From Lysobacteraceae bacterium 2PB (GTDB taxonomy: Bacteria > Pseudomonadota > Gammaproteobacteria > Xanthomonadales > Xanthomonadaceae), in NCBI GenBank assembly GCA_005502915.1, contig SCMT01000012.1:1-64000 (forward strand): DNA of 64,000 nucleotides, written 5' to 3'. The position numbers and the translations under genes are program-made. The notes beneath the pieces were generated by a model. That model saw only the letters and a list, made by a program, of their open reading frames with translations, had not been told where the DNA came from and ran no database searches. The stretch's first letter is position 1. Each line of letters begins with the position of its first letter. Shown in pieces: positions 54,412 to 63,413 of this stretch.

Positions 54412-56160
54412 CTAGAATCCCCAGAACAATGACGCCTGAACTGTTGTCCACGGACGGACGTCATTGTTGGCGCGCTCGCGCATGATCTCGCCTGGCCATG
54501 CCACGCCCGCGACTCCAAGCAGGAACAGGCGTCGTGACAGCGACCACCGCAGCGTCACGTCGATCTCGTCGCCGTAGTGCCGATTGCCTGCCGGGGTTGG
54601 AACATCGGCGTCCAGGCGGAACAGATCGATCGTGTAATTGAGCTGTGGCCTGGGGCCGAAGTTCACCCGAACTCGATGCGTGCGCAGGTTACTGTTGGTC
54701 ACCACCTTCTTGAAGCCAACACCCTGTACCCACTCATCCAGTCCGCTGGACAAGGGGGCGTCGAAGGCTTCCTGGCGAACCGTCCCGGGCCGATCGCCGC
54801 TGTAGACCGCACGACGGTAGGTCACACTCGGGGTCCAGGTCGCGCGTGCAGCCGTGTAGCGGACCTGCGCGTACCACGCCGTGGCATCCCAGGAGCGGTC
54901 GCGATGCTCCTGCTGCGCGATCTCGCCAAGCAGGTCGAGGCCTTCGATTCCTGCAAATCCGTTCCAGCCAGCTCGTGCGGCGAGGACCTGCACGCCTTTC
55001 CTCGGTACACGCCCGCCGGAGGCCAGTGCCAGCGTAGTACGCGATTCCGGGACATGGTAACGGGTCAGGCCCAACTCCCACGCGTCGGGGCGGGTGTATC
55101 CGAGGTTCACGCCTACATAGCGAGAACCGCTATCGAAGCCCTCCAGCTCGGACGGATCGACATCGAACGCCTCCAGCCGCCAATGATCCCAGCGTGCATC
55201 CAGCAGGCGCGTCTGCTGGTATGTGGTTCGCGGGCTGAGGTAGAGGCCGGGGTTGGGACCTGCATTGCTGCCCGCTGCGAATCGCGAGAACAGGAAGCCG
55301 CCATACAACTGCCAGTTCTGTCGGCCGGCAGACAGGCGCAGGTAGCGATCCCGCGTCGCCCCCACCCAGGCCAGGCCGCCGTACATCTTCTCCATCTCGG
55401 TCCGAAAGCGCGTATCGGAACGAAACAGATCCTGTCCGGTTGCCGCGGAAGAGACCGCAGTGGCTTCCGCGAACGCCGTGGCCGGCAATCGACCCAGCCG
55501 GACGGCACCGGCGAGCCCGTATTCAACCGATGCCTCCGCCCAACTGGTACTCCCGCGACCCGGCGGATCCAGGGCAACGGGACTTCCTGCCGTGAAGCTC
55601 GCGGGCTCGCCGAACCACGGGTTGTAATCGGAATAGACCCCAATCCCCCCGGACAGCCGCCAGCGCAGTACGCCAGCGGGGCCGGATGCGATCAGCGTCG
55701 GATCCGCCTGCGGCGGGGACGGCTGCGCATCGGCGGACAGCGTGGCACTCGCCACGACAACCACCGAGCCAGGGTCTGCCCCACCGTAGATCGCGATTGC
55801 GGGAGCAGTCACATGCCCGATACGTGCCAGCTCGGCAGGGAGGCCCCGCAACTCAGCGGCATTGACCGAAGGGCCTATGCGTTGCGCCAGAAGCGCATCG
55901 ATGGCGTCACGCGCGGCCCGGTCGCGCGCGGGGTCACCACTGCCGCCGAGCAAGTCGACGAACACCCGGGAGATCGGCGCGCCATCCGACTGGTCCAGTG
56001 GCAACTCGCTGCGCACTACCCCTGGCACGGGCGTATCGGAGACGCTTGCGCGCGTCTGCGCGTCGGCTTGAGTTGCGACCACTCCAGCCAGGACGAACAG
56101 GAACGCACCGAGCGGAAGCCGGATGGGAGAGGCCATCGTCGTCAGTTCCTGCGGGTTCAA
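54412..56160 (-). CDS. Outer-membrane beta-barrel protein, alginate-export-like (cassette B)
   Basis: 582 residues from the ATG at 56160, which shares ATGA with the SDR stop. A signal peptide (FLFVLAGVVATQADAQ) precedes an N-terminal POTRA-like region (about 35-150) and a long barrel of alternating strands with aromatic girdle residues (WRLEAFDVDPSELEGFDSGS; WVQGVGFKKVVTNSNLRTHR), ending in Phe (LFWGF), as outer-membrane barrels do. It is homologous to the barrel at 59810. Probably a porin for a substrate processed by the two upstream SDRs. Confidence 0.78.
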   Translation of the reverse strand: MNPQELTTMASPIRLPLGAFLFVLAGVVATQADAQTRASVSDTPVPGVVRSELPLDQSDGAPISRVFVDLLGGSGDPARDRAARDAIDALLAQRIGPSVNAAELRGLPAELARIGHVTAPAIAIYGGADPGSVVVVASATLSADAQPSPPQADPTLIASGPAGVLRWRLSGGIGVYSDYNPWFGEPASFTAGSPVALDPPGRGSTSWAEASVEYGLAGAVRLGRLPATAFAEATAVSSAATGQDLFRSDTRFRTEMEKMYGGLAWVGATRDRYLRLSAGRQNWQLYGGFLFSRFAAGSNAGPNPGLYLSPRTTYQQTRLLDARWDHWRLEAFDVDPSELEGFDSGSRYVGVNLGYTRPDAWELGLTRYHVPESRTTLALASGGRVPRKGVQVLAARAGWNGFAGIEGLDLLGEIAQQEHRDRSWDATAWYAQVRYTAARATWTPSVTYRRAVYSGDRPGTVRQEAFDAPLSSGLDEWVQGVGFKKVVTNSNLRTHRVRVNFGPRPQLNYTIDLFRLDADVPTPAGNRHYGDEIDVTLRWSLSRRLFLLGVAGVAWPGEIMRERANNDVRPWTTVQASLFWGF

Positions 56161-56966
56161 TCGTCGGTGGGCATCTTGCTCTTGTAGCTGCCGCCACCAT
56201 CCACCGTCATCTGCAGGCCCGTAATCCAGGAGGCCGCCGGGGAAATCAGGAAGTTGAATGCGTAGGCGATGTCGTATGGCGTGCCCCGGCGCTTCATCAC
56301 GAACGAATCCGCGAGCCGCTTGAGCATCGCCTGGTCGTAACCGGCCTTGAGCGTTGCCTCACCGTTGTCGACGGATCCGATCACGATCGAATTGCTGCGC
56401 AGATGGGGCCCCGCGAGCGCAGCGATGCTGCGCGACATATGCAGCAGGGCCGCCTTGGCATTGCTGTAGGAAATGAACTCCGGGGATGGCGTGGTTCCGA
56501 CCGCGGAACCGGAGAACGTGACGGATGCGTTCTCCTGCTCCTTCAGGTGCGGAAGGAAGTGCTTGGTCATGCTGTATGCGCTGACCGTATTGAGGATATA
56601 GGACTTGACCATGTATTCCATGGACACGTCCCACAATGGCGTGTATTCGCCCCAGCCCACGTTGTTGATCAAGGCGTTCACCTTGCCGAAACGTTCGAGC
56701 GTTGCATCGACCAGCGCCTTTTGATCGCTCTCGCTGGTGACATCGGTCCGCACCGCCAGCGTGTCCTGCCCCGTCCATGCACGAACGTTGTCCGCAGCCT
56801 GCTTCGCCGTTTCGAGGCTGAGGTCGGACACCACCACCTTTGCGCCGGCGGCCGCAAGAACGTGCGCCGTCGCCGCACCGATGGCGCCGCCGGCCCCGGT
56901 GATGACCACAACGTAGTCCTTCAGGGAAAACGGTTCGGCAAGCATCTTGTAGGGATCATGAGCCAT
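56157..56966 (-). CDS. SDR oxidoreductase (cassette B, second)
   Basis: 269 residues from the ATG at 56966 (AAGGA nine bases upstream). Nucleotide site TGAGGAIGAATA (Ala in place of the second usual Gly), NNVG, catalytic Ser in TFSGSAVG and YSNAK. The N-terminal MAHDPYKMLAEPFSLKDYVV is a short extension. It would reduce or oxidise a hydroxyl/keto group. It lies between an SDR and the barrel gene in one operon. Confidence 0.87.
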   Translation of the reverse strand: MAHDPYKMLAEPFSLKDYVVVITGAGGAIGAATAHVLAAAGAKVVVSDLSLETAKQAADNVRAWTGQDTLAVRTDVTSESDQKALVDATLERFGKVNALINNVGWGEYTPLWDVSMEYMVKSYILNTVSAYSMTKHFLPHLKEQENASVTFSGSAVGTTPSPEFISYSNAKAALLHMSRSIAALAGPHLRSNSIVIGSVDNGEATLKAGYDQAMLKRLADSFVMKRRGTPYDIAYAFNFLISPAASWITGLQMTVDGGGSYKSKMPTDD

Positions 56967-57000
56967 GTCTGCAATTCCTTCGTGTTTGCGTTTGGAGAAT

Positions 57001-57768
57001 TCAGTCGAGTTCCTGCACACCGCCGCCACTCACCGTCAACACCTGCCCGCTGACCCACTGCGACGCGGGGGAGCACAGGAACAGCGCAGCCATTCCAATG
57101 TCGGAGGGCACCCCGAGCCGCTTGAGCGGCGTGTGCTTGAGCATCGCCGCTTCGACCTCGGGAGTCAGGACGCTGGCGAGCGCATCGGTACGGATCGCAC
57201 CGGGAGCGATGGCGTTGACGCGAATTCCGCGCGGCCCGAGATCGAAGGCGATGTTTCTGGTCAGATGATTGGCTGCCGCCTTGGACGAAGCATACGAAGC
57301 CATTCGCACGTTCTTGTTCTCGCCCGCCATCGAGGAGATGTTCAGTACGGCGCCGCCACCCGCGCGCTCGATGTGCGGAGCACAGAGCTGCGTCAGGTGA
57401 AAGACCGAAAACACGTTCAGCTTGTATGCCCATTCGAAGTCCGACATCGGCATGTCGAATGGCTTCGGACCGCCGCCGCCGGCATTGTTGACGAGCACGC
57501 TGATCTTGCCGAAAGACAGCAGAGCGAAATCAACCAGTGCGGCCAATTCGCCAGGATCGGTGACGTTGCACGAGTTGGACACGGCTGTTCCGCCATTGCT
57601 GCAGATGATGCTCGCGACCTCCTCGGCCTTGTCGGCATGCAGGTCGCTGACCACAACGGACGCCCCCGCACTGGCAAATGTCTCGGCGATCCCGCGTCCG
57701 ATTCCCGCGCCCGCCCCGGTCACGACCGCCACCTGCCCTTGCATCGAAAAAGAATCGAAGATCGACAT
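57001..57768 (-). CDS. SDR oxidoreductase (cassette B, first)
   Basis: 255 residues from the ATG at 57768, with GGAG eight bases upstream. A classical SDR close to the 7-alpha-hydroxysteroid dehydrogenase / FabG group: TGAGAGIGRGIAETF, NNAGGGG, ISSMAG, YASSK and a C-terminal VSGQVLTVSGGG. It is the first gene of the minus-strand SDR-SDR-barrel cassette, 34 bases before the next SDR. The substrate (steroid-, terpene- or sugar-like) cannot be told from sequence. Confidence 0.88.
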   Translation of the reverse strand: MSIFDSFSMQGQVAVVTGAGAGIGRGIAETFASAGASVVVSDLHADKAEEVASIICSNGGTAVSNSCNVTDPGELAALVDFALLSFGKISVLVNNAGGGGPKPFDMPMSDFEWAYKLNVFSVFHLTQLCAPHIERAGGGAVLNISSMAGENKNVRMASYASSKAAANHLTRNIAFDLGPRGIRVNAIAPGAIRTDALASVLTPEVEAAMLKHTPLKRLGVPSDIGMAALFLCSPASQWVSGQVLTVSGGGVQELD

Positions 57769-57927
57769 CGCACTCACTCCAGTTGGGACAGCCGCAGTGT
57801 CTGCCCGGCAACCAGGTCGATCAATGATTCCCCGCCCAGATTGGGCGTTCGCCCAATCTGGGCGCGACCGGCTGTCGCGAGGGCCGTCCCGGCGATAGGC
57901 TCTGACATCATTTGCCGGAGCGACCGC

Positions 57928-58419
57928 ATGAACAAAGACGCAGATGCACGTCCACCATTCCCGTGGAAGGACGCCGCGATCCCCGGAGCCGTCAGCGCTG
58001 CGATCAACGCCGTCACCGCCTGGAACGAATTCAAGGGGAACGATGCGATTGCACTGACGGTAGACAGCATTTCCAGCGGGTCATCGAGCGCAGTGGGTGG
58101 CGCTGTAGCGACAGCCACGGCGATGGGCATGATCGTCACCCTGATCAATTTCGCGATCGCACAGAAGAGCCTGCAATCCAGCAATGCACCCTCGCGCGCC
58201 ACATTGTTCCGGCATGCCCTGGTCGTCGCAGTCAAGAACACGTTGTTCCTGTTCGGCCTGTTCGTTGCGCTGGCGGTGGTCTGGCAGCGTTTGTTCGGGA
58301 GCATCACGGTAGGAGCAATGACCGCTACCGCATTGACCGCATTGATCGCGGGAGGCGTTTCGATCTATATCTTCAAGGCCACACGGACCGCGCACGCGGG
58401 TCTGGCAGGAAACTGGTAG
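57928..58419 (+). CDS. Small membrane protein
   Basis: 163 residues; CCGGAG seven bases before the ATG. Four predicted transmembrane segments (AAIPGAVSAAINAV, AVATATAMGMIVTLINFAIA, TLFLFGLFVALAVVWQRLFG and TALTALIAGGVSIYIF). I recognise no family. It is the first of three plus-strand genes between the two SDR-barrel cassettes. Confidence 0.6.
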   Translation: MNKDADARPPFPWKDAAIPGAVSAAINAVTAWNEFKGNDAIALTVDSISSGSSSAVGGAVATATAMGMIVTLINFAIAQKSLQSSNAPSRATLFRHALVVAVKNTLFLFGLFVALAVVWQRLFGSITVGAMTATALTALIAGGVSIYIFKATRTAHAGLAGNW

Positions 58420-58444
58420 CCCACGGCGTCTGGAGAATTCCCGA

Positions 58445-59026
58445 ATGTGCAAACTTGTCTTGGCCGCCTGGACGCTCGCCTTGTTGGCTGCACTCGCGTG
58501 CCCGCGCTCGTACGCAGGCGAACCGCAGACCATCGCCTCCGATGATTCCGTAATGGTCGGCAAGGTTGTGGCGATCGATCTCGACGCAGGGACGTTCACC
58601 ATGCTCGATGGAGCCGGAAACGAAACCACGCTGTCGAGCCCAAATCCGGAGATTCTGCGCGAGCTCTTGCCTGGCAGCGTCGCCACCGTGGCTTATCATC
58701 GAGCCGTCGCCGTCGACATCCAGCCGGAAGGAGAGCACGCGGCCTATCAGTTGCAGCAGTCCGTCGCGCCCAGCCAGGAAGCCAACGCCGGCGGCGACCG
58801 CGAAATCGTCACGGTGCTGGCCCCCATTACAGCCATTGACACCAGACGCCACATCCTTTCTGTCCGCGGCCCCAGCGGACGCATTACGGAACTCGATGTC
58901 GCCGGCAAGGAGGACCGCCGGCGCCTGCACAAGCTAAAAGTCGGTCAAGTGTTGCGGGTGCGATTCACGCACGCACGCCTCGTTCATCTGCAGTCGGCCA
59001 GCATCCCCGACGCCGCCAAGCCATGA
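58445..59026 (+). CDS. Secreted protein of unknown function
   Basis: 193 residues. A signal peptide (LVLAAWTLALLAALACPRSY AGE cleavage region) precedes a mostly beta protein with two similar halves: VMVGKVVAIDLDAGTFTMLD and VTVLAPITAIDTRRHILSVR, each followed by a VG/PG-xx-ATV or VG-QVLRV strand. It is probably a duplicated small beta-barrel (OB-like) periplasmic protein. It starts 25 bases after the membrane protein gene. Confidence 0.6.
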   Translation: MCKLVLAAWTLALLAALACPRSYAGEPQTIASDDSVMVGKVVAIDLDAGTFTMLDGAGNETTLSSPNPEILRELLPGSVATVAYHRAVAVDIQPEGEHAAYQLQQSVAPSQEANAGGDREIVTVLAPITAIDTRRHILSVRGPSGRITELDVAGKEDRRRLHKLKVGQVLRVRFTHARLVHLQSASIPDAAKP

Positions 59027-59059
59027 TCCGGGTTGCACGCACGACTGCACACGTTCGCC

Positions 59060-59716
59060 ATGCGCTGCAACTCCACCGGTGAGCAGCTGCCGCCCGACGA
59101 CAGCTCCCCGGCTGATCGGCGGGAAGCGTATCTGTCCGCAGCACGTCATGTCCTCCAGCTCGCGCTGGCGACGTTCGGCGTCGCCCTTCTGATGGGCTCA
59201 TGCGCATGGCTTCTGGGGCATTTGCATGGGAAGCGCACGGCATTTCACGATGCGCTTGACCTGCTGCTGCACTATCCTGCGGCCCTGCCCGCCATCATGG
59301 CATTTACCGGCGCCAGCCTGCTGGCCCTTGCCGCCTGCCTGCTGGCGTACCCTTTCGCAGTGGCGCGGTGGGTACTGTCGAACGTGGTCGTTCCTTCGTT
59401 GCAGACCGCGGAGCACATGCTCACCCTGGCGCTCGGCCTGTATTTCGCGTGGGTGGCCCTGCATGCCGACGATTCGGGTGTCACAGGAATCAGTAGCATC
59501 CGCGGTATCGCGGCGAGCAGCCTCGCCGTGCTGATCGTCACCGCAGTTGCACTCGCATGCAGCACCCTCCTCACCTGGATAGAGGTGGATCTGCCGAACA
59601 GGCGAAGTACCCGGTCCCCCGGCGCTCTCGTCGCCTTCGCCGGGCTGGTGCTGGGAGCGAGCTGGCTGTACGCGGATCTGGTCTGGCTCTACGACGCAGT
59701 CGACCTGGCGCACTAG
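59060..59716 (+). CDS. Membrane protein of unknown function
   Basis: 218 residues from the ATG at 59060 (a TTG at 59033 is possible). Four to five transmembrane helices: LQLALATFGVALLMGSCAWL, LPAIMAFTGASLLALAACLL, MLTLALGLYFAWVAL and SLAVLIVTAVALACSTLLTW, plus a C-terminal helix. No family recognised. It follows the secreted-protein gene by 33 bases, so the three plus-strand genes are likely one operon. Confidence 0.6.
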   Translation: MRCNSTGEQLPPDDSSPADRREAYLSAARHVLQLALATFGVALLMGSCAWLLGHLHGKRTAFHDALDLLLHYPAALPAIMAFTGASLLALAACLLAYPFAVARWVLSNVVVPSLQTAEHMLTLALGLYFAWVALHADDSGVTGISSIRGIAASSLAVLIVTAVALACSTLLTWIEVDLPNRRSTRSPGALVAFAGLVLGASWLYADLVWLYDAVDLAH

Positions 59717-59809
59717 GACGATGCCTGCACGAAACCGGCGGCGAGACCTGAAAGGCCTGCATTTCGACCCGGTGCGAAGCAATGCTCTGCGATCCGCTTG
59801 AAGGAACGG

Positions 59810-61612
59810 TCAAAGCGCGATGCGCGTGAACAACATGGCGCTCAACCACCGACCGGATGACATATCGAGCGCATCCTCCACCGCACTGTGCGCGAACGTT
59901 GCCGCGACGTGTCCCTGCAGCATGACGCGGCGAGACGCGATATACCGGATCGTGAGGTTGGCCTCGGAGCCCAGCTCCCGATTGGAGAGCATCGAAAGCG
60001 CAGGATTGCCGCCCAGGTTGTTGGTGGAGTCGGCTCGGAACAACCATAGCTGCGGCACAAGCTCGATCCTGGCACCAGGCCGCAGTCGAGCCTGGACGCG
60101 ATGCGTCGACAGATTCGAGTTCTGGAAGACCTTGAAATGGTTGATGCCCTGGACCCATGTCTCGCCATTTCCGCCCGAAAGCAGCGGATCCCATCGCTCG
60201 AATCGGGAAGTCGCCGGATCGTCGCCAGAGAGATGCGCATAGCGGTAACTGATCGTCGGCGACCAAGTCGCGGACGCCAGGGAATAGCCACCCTCCACCG
60301 TCCATGCATGCGCACGCATCGCGAAATCCGTGTTCGTCTGCTGCGCAACCTCGGCCGCGAGGTACGGTCCGTCGTGTCCGACTGGCGCCGGCTGCCAGCG
60401 CATGCGGATGTCGGCAACACGCAGGCCTTCCCGGCGGAGGGAGTTGTTGGGTGTGTAGTACGCGTAACGGGATTTCGGCACGCGCAGCAGGCTGACACCC
60501 CAATTGAGCTCGGGTCCTGCACGGCCTTCGACGTTGACACCCTGGATCCTCGTGTGGGTGTCGATCGATGGGAGTTCATCAGGGTCGAGATGGAAGGCTT
60601 CGATCCGCAGGTCGTTGTAGGACAGGCGCACGGCAGCGGTCATGTCCGAGGCCCAACGAGGATTGGACTGCAGCGCAGCGCGATCGCGTCCGTTCGTTGC
60701 GGTATTGGCGATGAGGAAGCCGTCGCCAAGCATGAAACGCTGGCGCCCAACCGACACGGTCCACGCGAGTCTGTCACCGGCTTGCGTTGACCGGCCTCCC
60801 ACCAATCCCAGGTAGGCGTCCTCGATGTCGAGGTGGGACCTGGTCCTGTCGCTGAACAATTCGCGACCATAAGACCAGCTGCCTACGGCGCTCACCCCGC
60901 CATACGCATGCACGGACGTGGACACGGGCATCAGTCCGTAGAGCCCTGCATGCGCGAAGCCTTCGATCCATGCAGTTCCCGCCGCCCCTGCAGGCGTACC
61001 TTGCACGAACGGATTGCCGGCGAGCATCAGATCGGGCCGGCCATACCAGGCATCCTGGTTGGCGTATGCCATCGCGAGTACGTCGAGCTTTGCCCGCAGG
61101 TAGCGACCATTGCCGTCGTGCAGCACGGGAAAATTCGAGCGCCCCGCACCCGACGCCGCGCCGTCCGGGCGCGCCTGCGCGTCGTTCTCTGCCGGCACGA
61201 CAAGGACCCGAAGCACGAGCCCGCCTGCCGGACCGGGCTCGACTTCGTGGCGCAAATCTGCGATCCCCGCGGCCTTCCGCGCGAACGCGAGCGATGCCGC
61301 AATCCTTTCGGACTGGTAGCGGTCGCCTGGGAAAGTTGCCATCGCCCGCCGGACGCGATCCGCGAGCCTTGCCGCCCGCACATCCTCAGCGGCCGCACCC
61401 ACTACGTCGATCTGAACGGCTTCGATGCGTGAGTCACGCTCGGGATCCACGAGGCCTTGTGCGGCCGCAGGCGGCACCAGCAACCCGAGCGAGAGCGCCA
61501 GAGCTGCGCGCCACCCGCACCCCTGGACACGGCTGCGGTTCGCACCGGATCGATGCACACCCGGGTGATCGCAGGCCTGGATGCAGTTGCACGTGTTCAG
61601 TACGCCGTCCAT
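59810..61612 (-). CDS. Outer-membrane beta-barrel protein, alginate-export-like (cassette A)
   Basis: 600 residues from the ATG at 61612 (overlapping the SDR stop by 16 bases); a GTG about 18 codons on would place the signal peptide (ALALSLGLLVPPAAAQ) nearer the start. A POTRA-like N-terminal part (EAVQIDVVGAAAEDVRAARL to VLRVLVVPA) is followed by a barrel. LRIEAFHLDPDELPSIDTHT and WVQGINHFKVFQNSNLSTHR align with the barrel at 54412. It is probably the uptake porin of the second SDR cassette. Confidence 0.75.
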   Translation of the reverse strand: MDGVLNTCNCIQACDHPGVHRSGANRSRVQGCGWRAALALSLGLLVPPAAAQGLVDPERDSRIEAVQIDVVGAAAEDVRAARLADRVRRAMATFPGDRYQSERIAASLAFARKAAGIADLRHEVEPGPAGGLVLRVLVVPAENDAQARPDGAASGAGRSNFPVLHDGNGRYLRAKLDVLAMAYANQDAWYGRPDLMLAGNPFVQGTPAGAAGTAWIEGFAHAGLYGLMPVSTSVHAYGGVSAVGSWSYGRELFSDRTRSHLDIEDAYLGLVGGRSTQAGDRLAWTVSVGRQRFMLGDGFLIANTATNGRDRAALQSNPRWASDMTAAVRLSYNDLRIEAFHLDPDELPSIDTHTRIQGVNVEGRAGPELNWGVSLLRVPKSRYAYYTPNNSLRREGLRVADIRMRWQPAPVGHDGPYLAAEVAQQTNTDFAMRAHAWTVEGGYSLASATWSPTISYRYAHLSGDDPATSRFERWDPLLSGGNGETWVQGINHFKVFQNSNLSTHRVQARLRPGARIELVPQLWLFRADSTNNLGGNPALSMLSNRELGSEANLTIRYIASRRVMLQGHVAATFAHSAVEDALDMSSGRWLSAMLFTRIAL

Positions 61613-62496
61613 CCGCCATCGCTCGCAATCGCTGCCCCCGTGAGATTCGAGGCGTCGTCGGACAGCAGGAAGAGGATGATCGCAGCCTGCTCCCAGGGCG
61701 TGGAACCGCGATGCTCGCTGTCGGCGGCCTGCAGAAGGCTTCGCGACTTGCCGCTCGCCATGCCCGATCCGAGTCCTTTCTCCTTCGCCCATTTCACGAA
61801 TTCGTAGGCGCGGCGCACCATCGGTGTCTCGGTTTGCGCCATGTTCACGGCATTGACTCTGATACCGTGCTTCGCGTAATCGATTGCTGCGTTTCGCGTC
61901 AGACCGATCACGGCGTGCTTGCTGGCGCTATACGCCGGATTGCCCGGCAGTCCGGTCAGGCCCGCGATCGAACCGACATTGACGATCGCGCCACCTTCGC
62001 CTTGCGCGACCATTTGCCGAAGCTCGGCGCGCATCGAGTTGAATGTGCCGTGGATATTCGCTGCGAACACGGCATGCCAGTACTCGTCGGTGGCCTTGTG
62101 GATGGCAGCTGGCAGAAGCCCGGCATCCCGGTCGAAATCCTGATCCCGCGTGGGCGGATTGCCATCCATCACGCCCGCGGCGTTCAGGACCATGTCGAGA
62201 CGACCGTACTGAGCGACCGTATCCAACACCATCCGCTCGGCGGCCGCCGGCTGTGTCACGTCGGCAGTGATCGCGATGGCGCGGCCGCCCGCGCCTCTGA
62301 TCGCCTCGACTGTGGCAAGCGTCTCCGCCTCCTTGAGGTCGACACAAGCGACGCTTGCTCCCTCGCGCGCTGCGCGCAACGCGGTGCAGCCTCCAATGCT
62401 GCCGATCGCCGCGCCGGTTACCAGCAGGACGCGGCCTGAGAATCGCCCCGGGCTGGCTGCGTCCGGCGATGTGGGGCGGATGTCGGTGGGCTTCAT
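61597..62496 (-). CDS. SDR oxidoreductase (cassette A, second)
   Basis: 299 residues from the ATG at 62496 (AAGGAG nine bases upstream). The Gly motif is shifted (LVTGAAIGSIGGCTALRAA), and NAAG, GSIAG and AYSASK follow. A 25-residue insertion before the catalytic part (DGNPPTRDQDFDRDAGLLPA) and a C-terminal insertion (KGLGSGMASGKSRSLLQAAD) distinguish it. It is related to the next SDR gene upstream (62542), sharing the ends ASDGGWTAY / VSDGGWTAF. Confidence 0.87.
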   Translation of the reverse strand: MKPTDIRPTSPDAASPGRFSGRVLLVTGAAIGSIGGCTALRAAREGASVACVDLKEAETLATVEAIRGAGGRAIAITADVTQPAAAERMVLDTVAQYGRLDMVLNAAGVMDGNPPTRDQDFDRDAGLLPAAIHKATDEYWHAVFAANIHGTFNSMRAELRQMVAQGEGGAIVNVGSIAGLTGLPGNPAYSASKHAVIGLTRNAAIDYAKHGIRVNAVNMAQTETPMVRRAYEFVKWAKEKGLGSGMASGKSRSLLQAADSEHRGSTPWEQAAIILFLLSDDASNLTGAAIASDGGWTAY

Positions 62497-62541
62497 CACG
62501 AAGGACTCCTTGAAACGCGATCGACGCGGCGCGAAGCCGAA

Positions 62542-63390
62542 CTAGAATGCGGTCCATCCGCCATCGGAGACGACCAGCGAACCTGTCATGTCGCTGGCCT
62601 CGGACGAGGCGACGAACAGGATCGCGGCAGCCTGCTCCCATGGCGTGGCGTTGCGCGGAATCAGGCCTGCCGATTTGCCGCCTGCGCGAACCATGTTCCC
62701 GGCATCGGGTGCGCCTGCCCGTTTCGCAAGAACCGCATCCACCGCACGTGCGAACATCGGTGTCTCGGTGGTCGCCATGTTCACGGAGTTCACCCGGATA
62801 CCGTGCTGTGCGTAATCAATCGCCAGTGCGCGGGTCAGGCCGTTGACGGCGTGCTTGCTCGCAACGTAGGCAGGCGTACCTGGATTGCCGACCAATCCAG
62901 TCACCGAGCCGACGTTGACGATGGATCCCCCCTCGGCCTGCTCGATGAAGCGGCGGATCTGTGCGCGGCATGCATACATCGTGCCGAACAAGTTGACCTC
63001 GATCGTGCGCCGCAGGTAGCCATCGGTCGCCGAATGCAGGGGCGCGGGCGTATCTGTACCGCCGCCGTCCATGACACCCGCATTGTTGATCGCCACGTCC
63101 AGCCGGCCGTACACGGCAACTGTGTCGTCGACAATTCGCTGGACGTCGGCGATCGATGTGATATCAGCGCGCGTCGCTCGTGCGGTGCCGCCCTCGGCGA
63201 TGATCGCTTCGGCCAGCGCGCGCACGCCGTTTTCATCGACATCCGCCAGCATCAGGCTGCCTCCCTCCCGTGCGCAACGCAGCGCTACGGCGCGGCCTAT
63301 ACCGTTGGCGGCACCGGTAACGAGGACAGCCTGTCCGGCGAAGCGACCGGGGGTGAATACGGATTCGTTGATAGCCGGGAAAAGGTGCAT
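62542..63390 (-). CDS. SDR oxidoreductase (cassette A, first)
   Basis: 282 residues from the ATG at 63390. TGAANGIGRAVALRC, NNAGVMDGG, GSVTG and AYVASK, with an insertion similar to that of its neighbour (VMDGGGTDTPAPLHSATDGY; APDAGNMVRAGGKSAGLIPR), so the two arose by duplication. It lies 23 bases after the epimerase-like gene and 45 before the second SDR, in one operon. Confidence 0.87.
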   Translation of the reverse strand: MHLFPAINESVFTPGRFAGQAVLVTGAANGIGRAVALRCAREGGSLMLADVDENGVRALAEAIIAEGGTARATRADITSIADVQRIVDDTVAVYGRLDVAINNAGVMDGGGTDTPAPLHSATDGYLRRTIEVNLFGTMYACRAQIRRFIEQAEGGSIVNVGSVTGLVGNPGTPAYVASKHAVNGLTRALAIDYAQHGIRVNSVNMATTETPMFARAVDAVLAKRAGAPDAGNMVRAGGKSAGLIPRNATPWEQAAAILFVASSEASDMTGSLVVSDGGWTAF

Positions 63391-63413
63391 GGGGGGCCTG
63401 TCGTGCGGGGAAA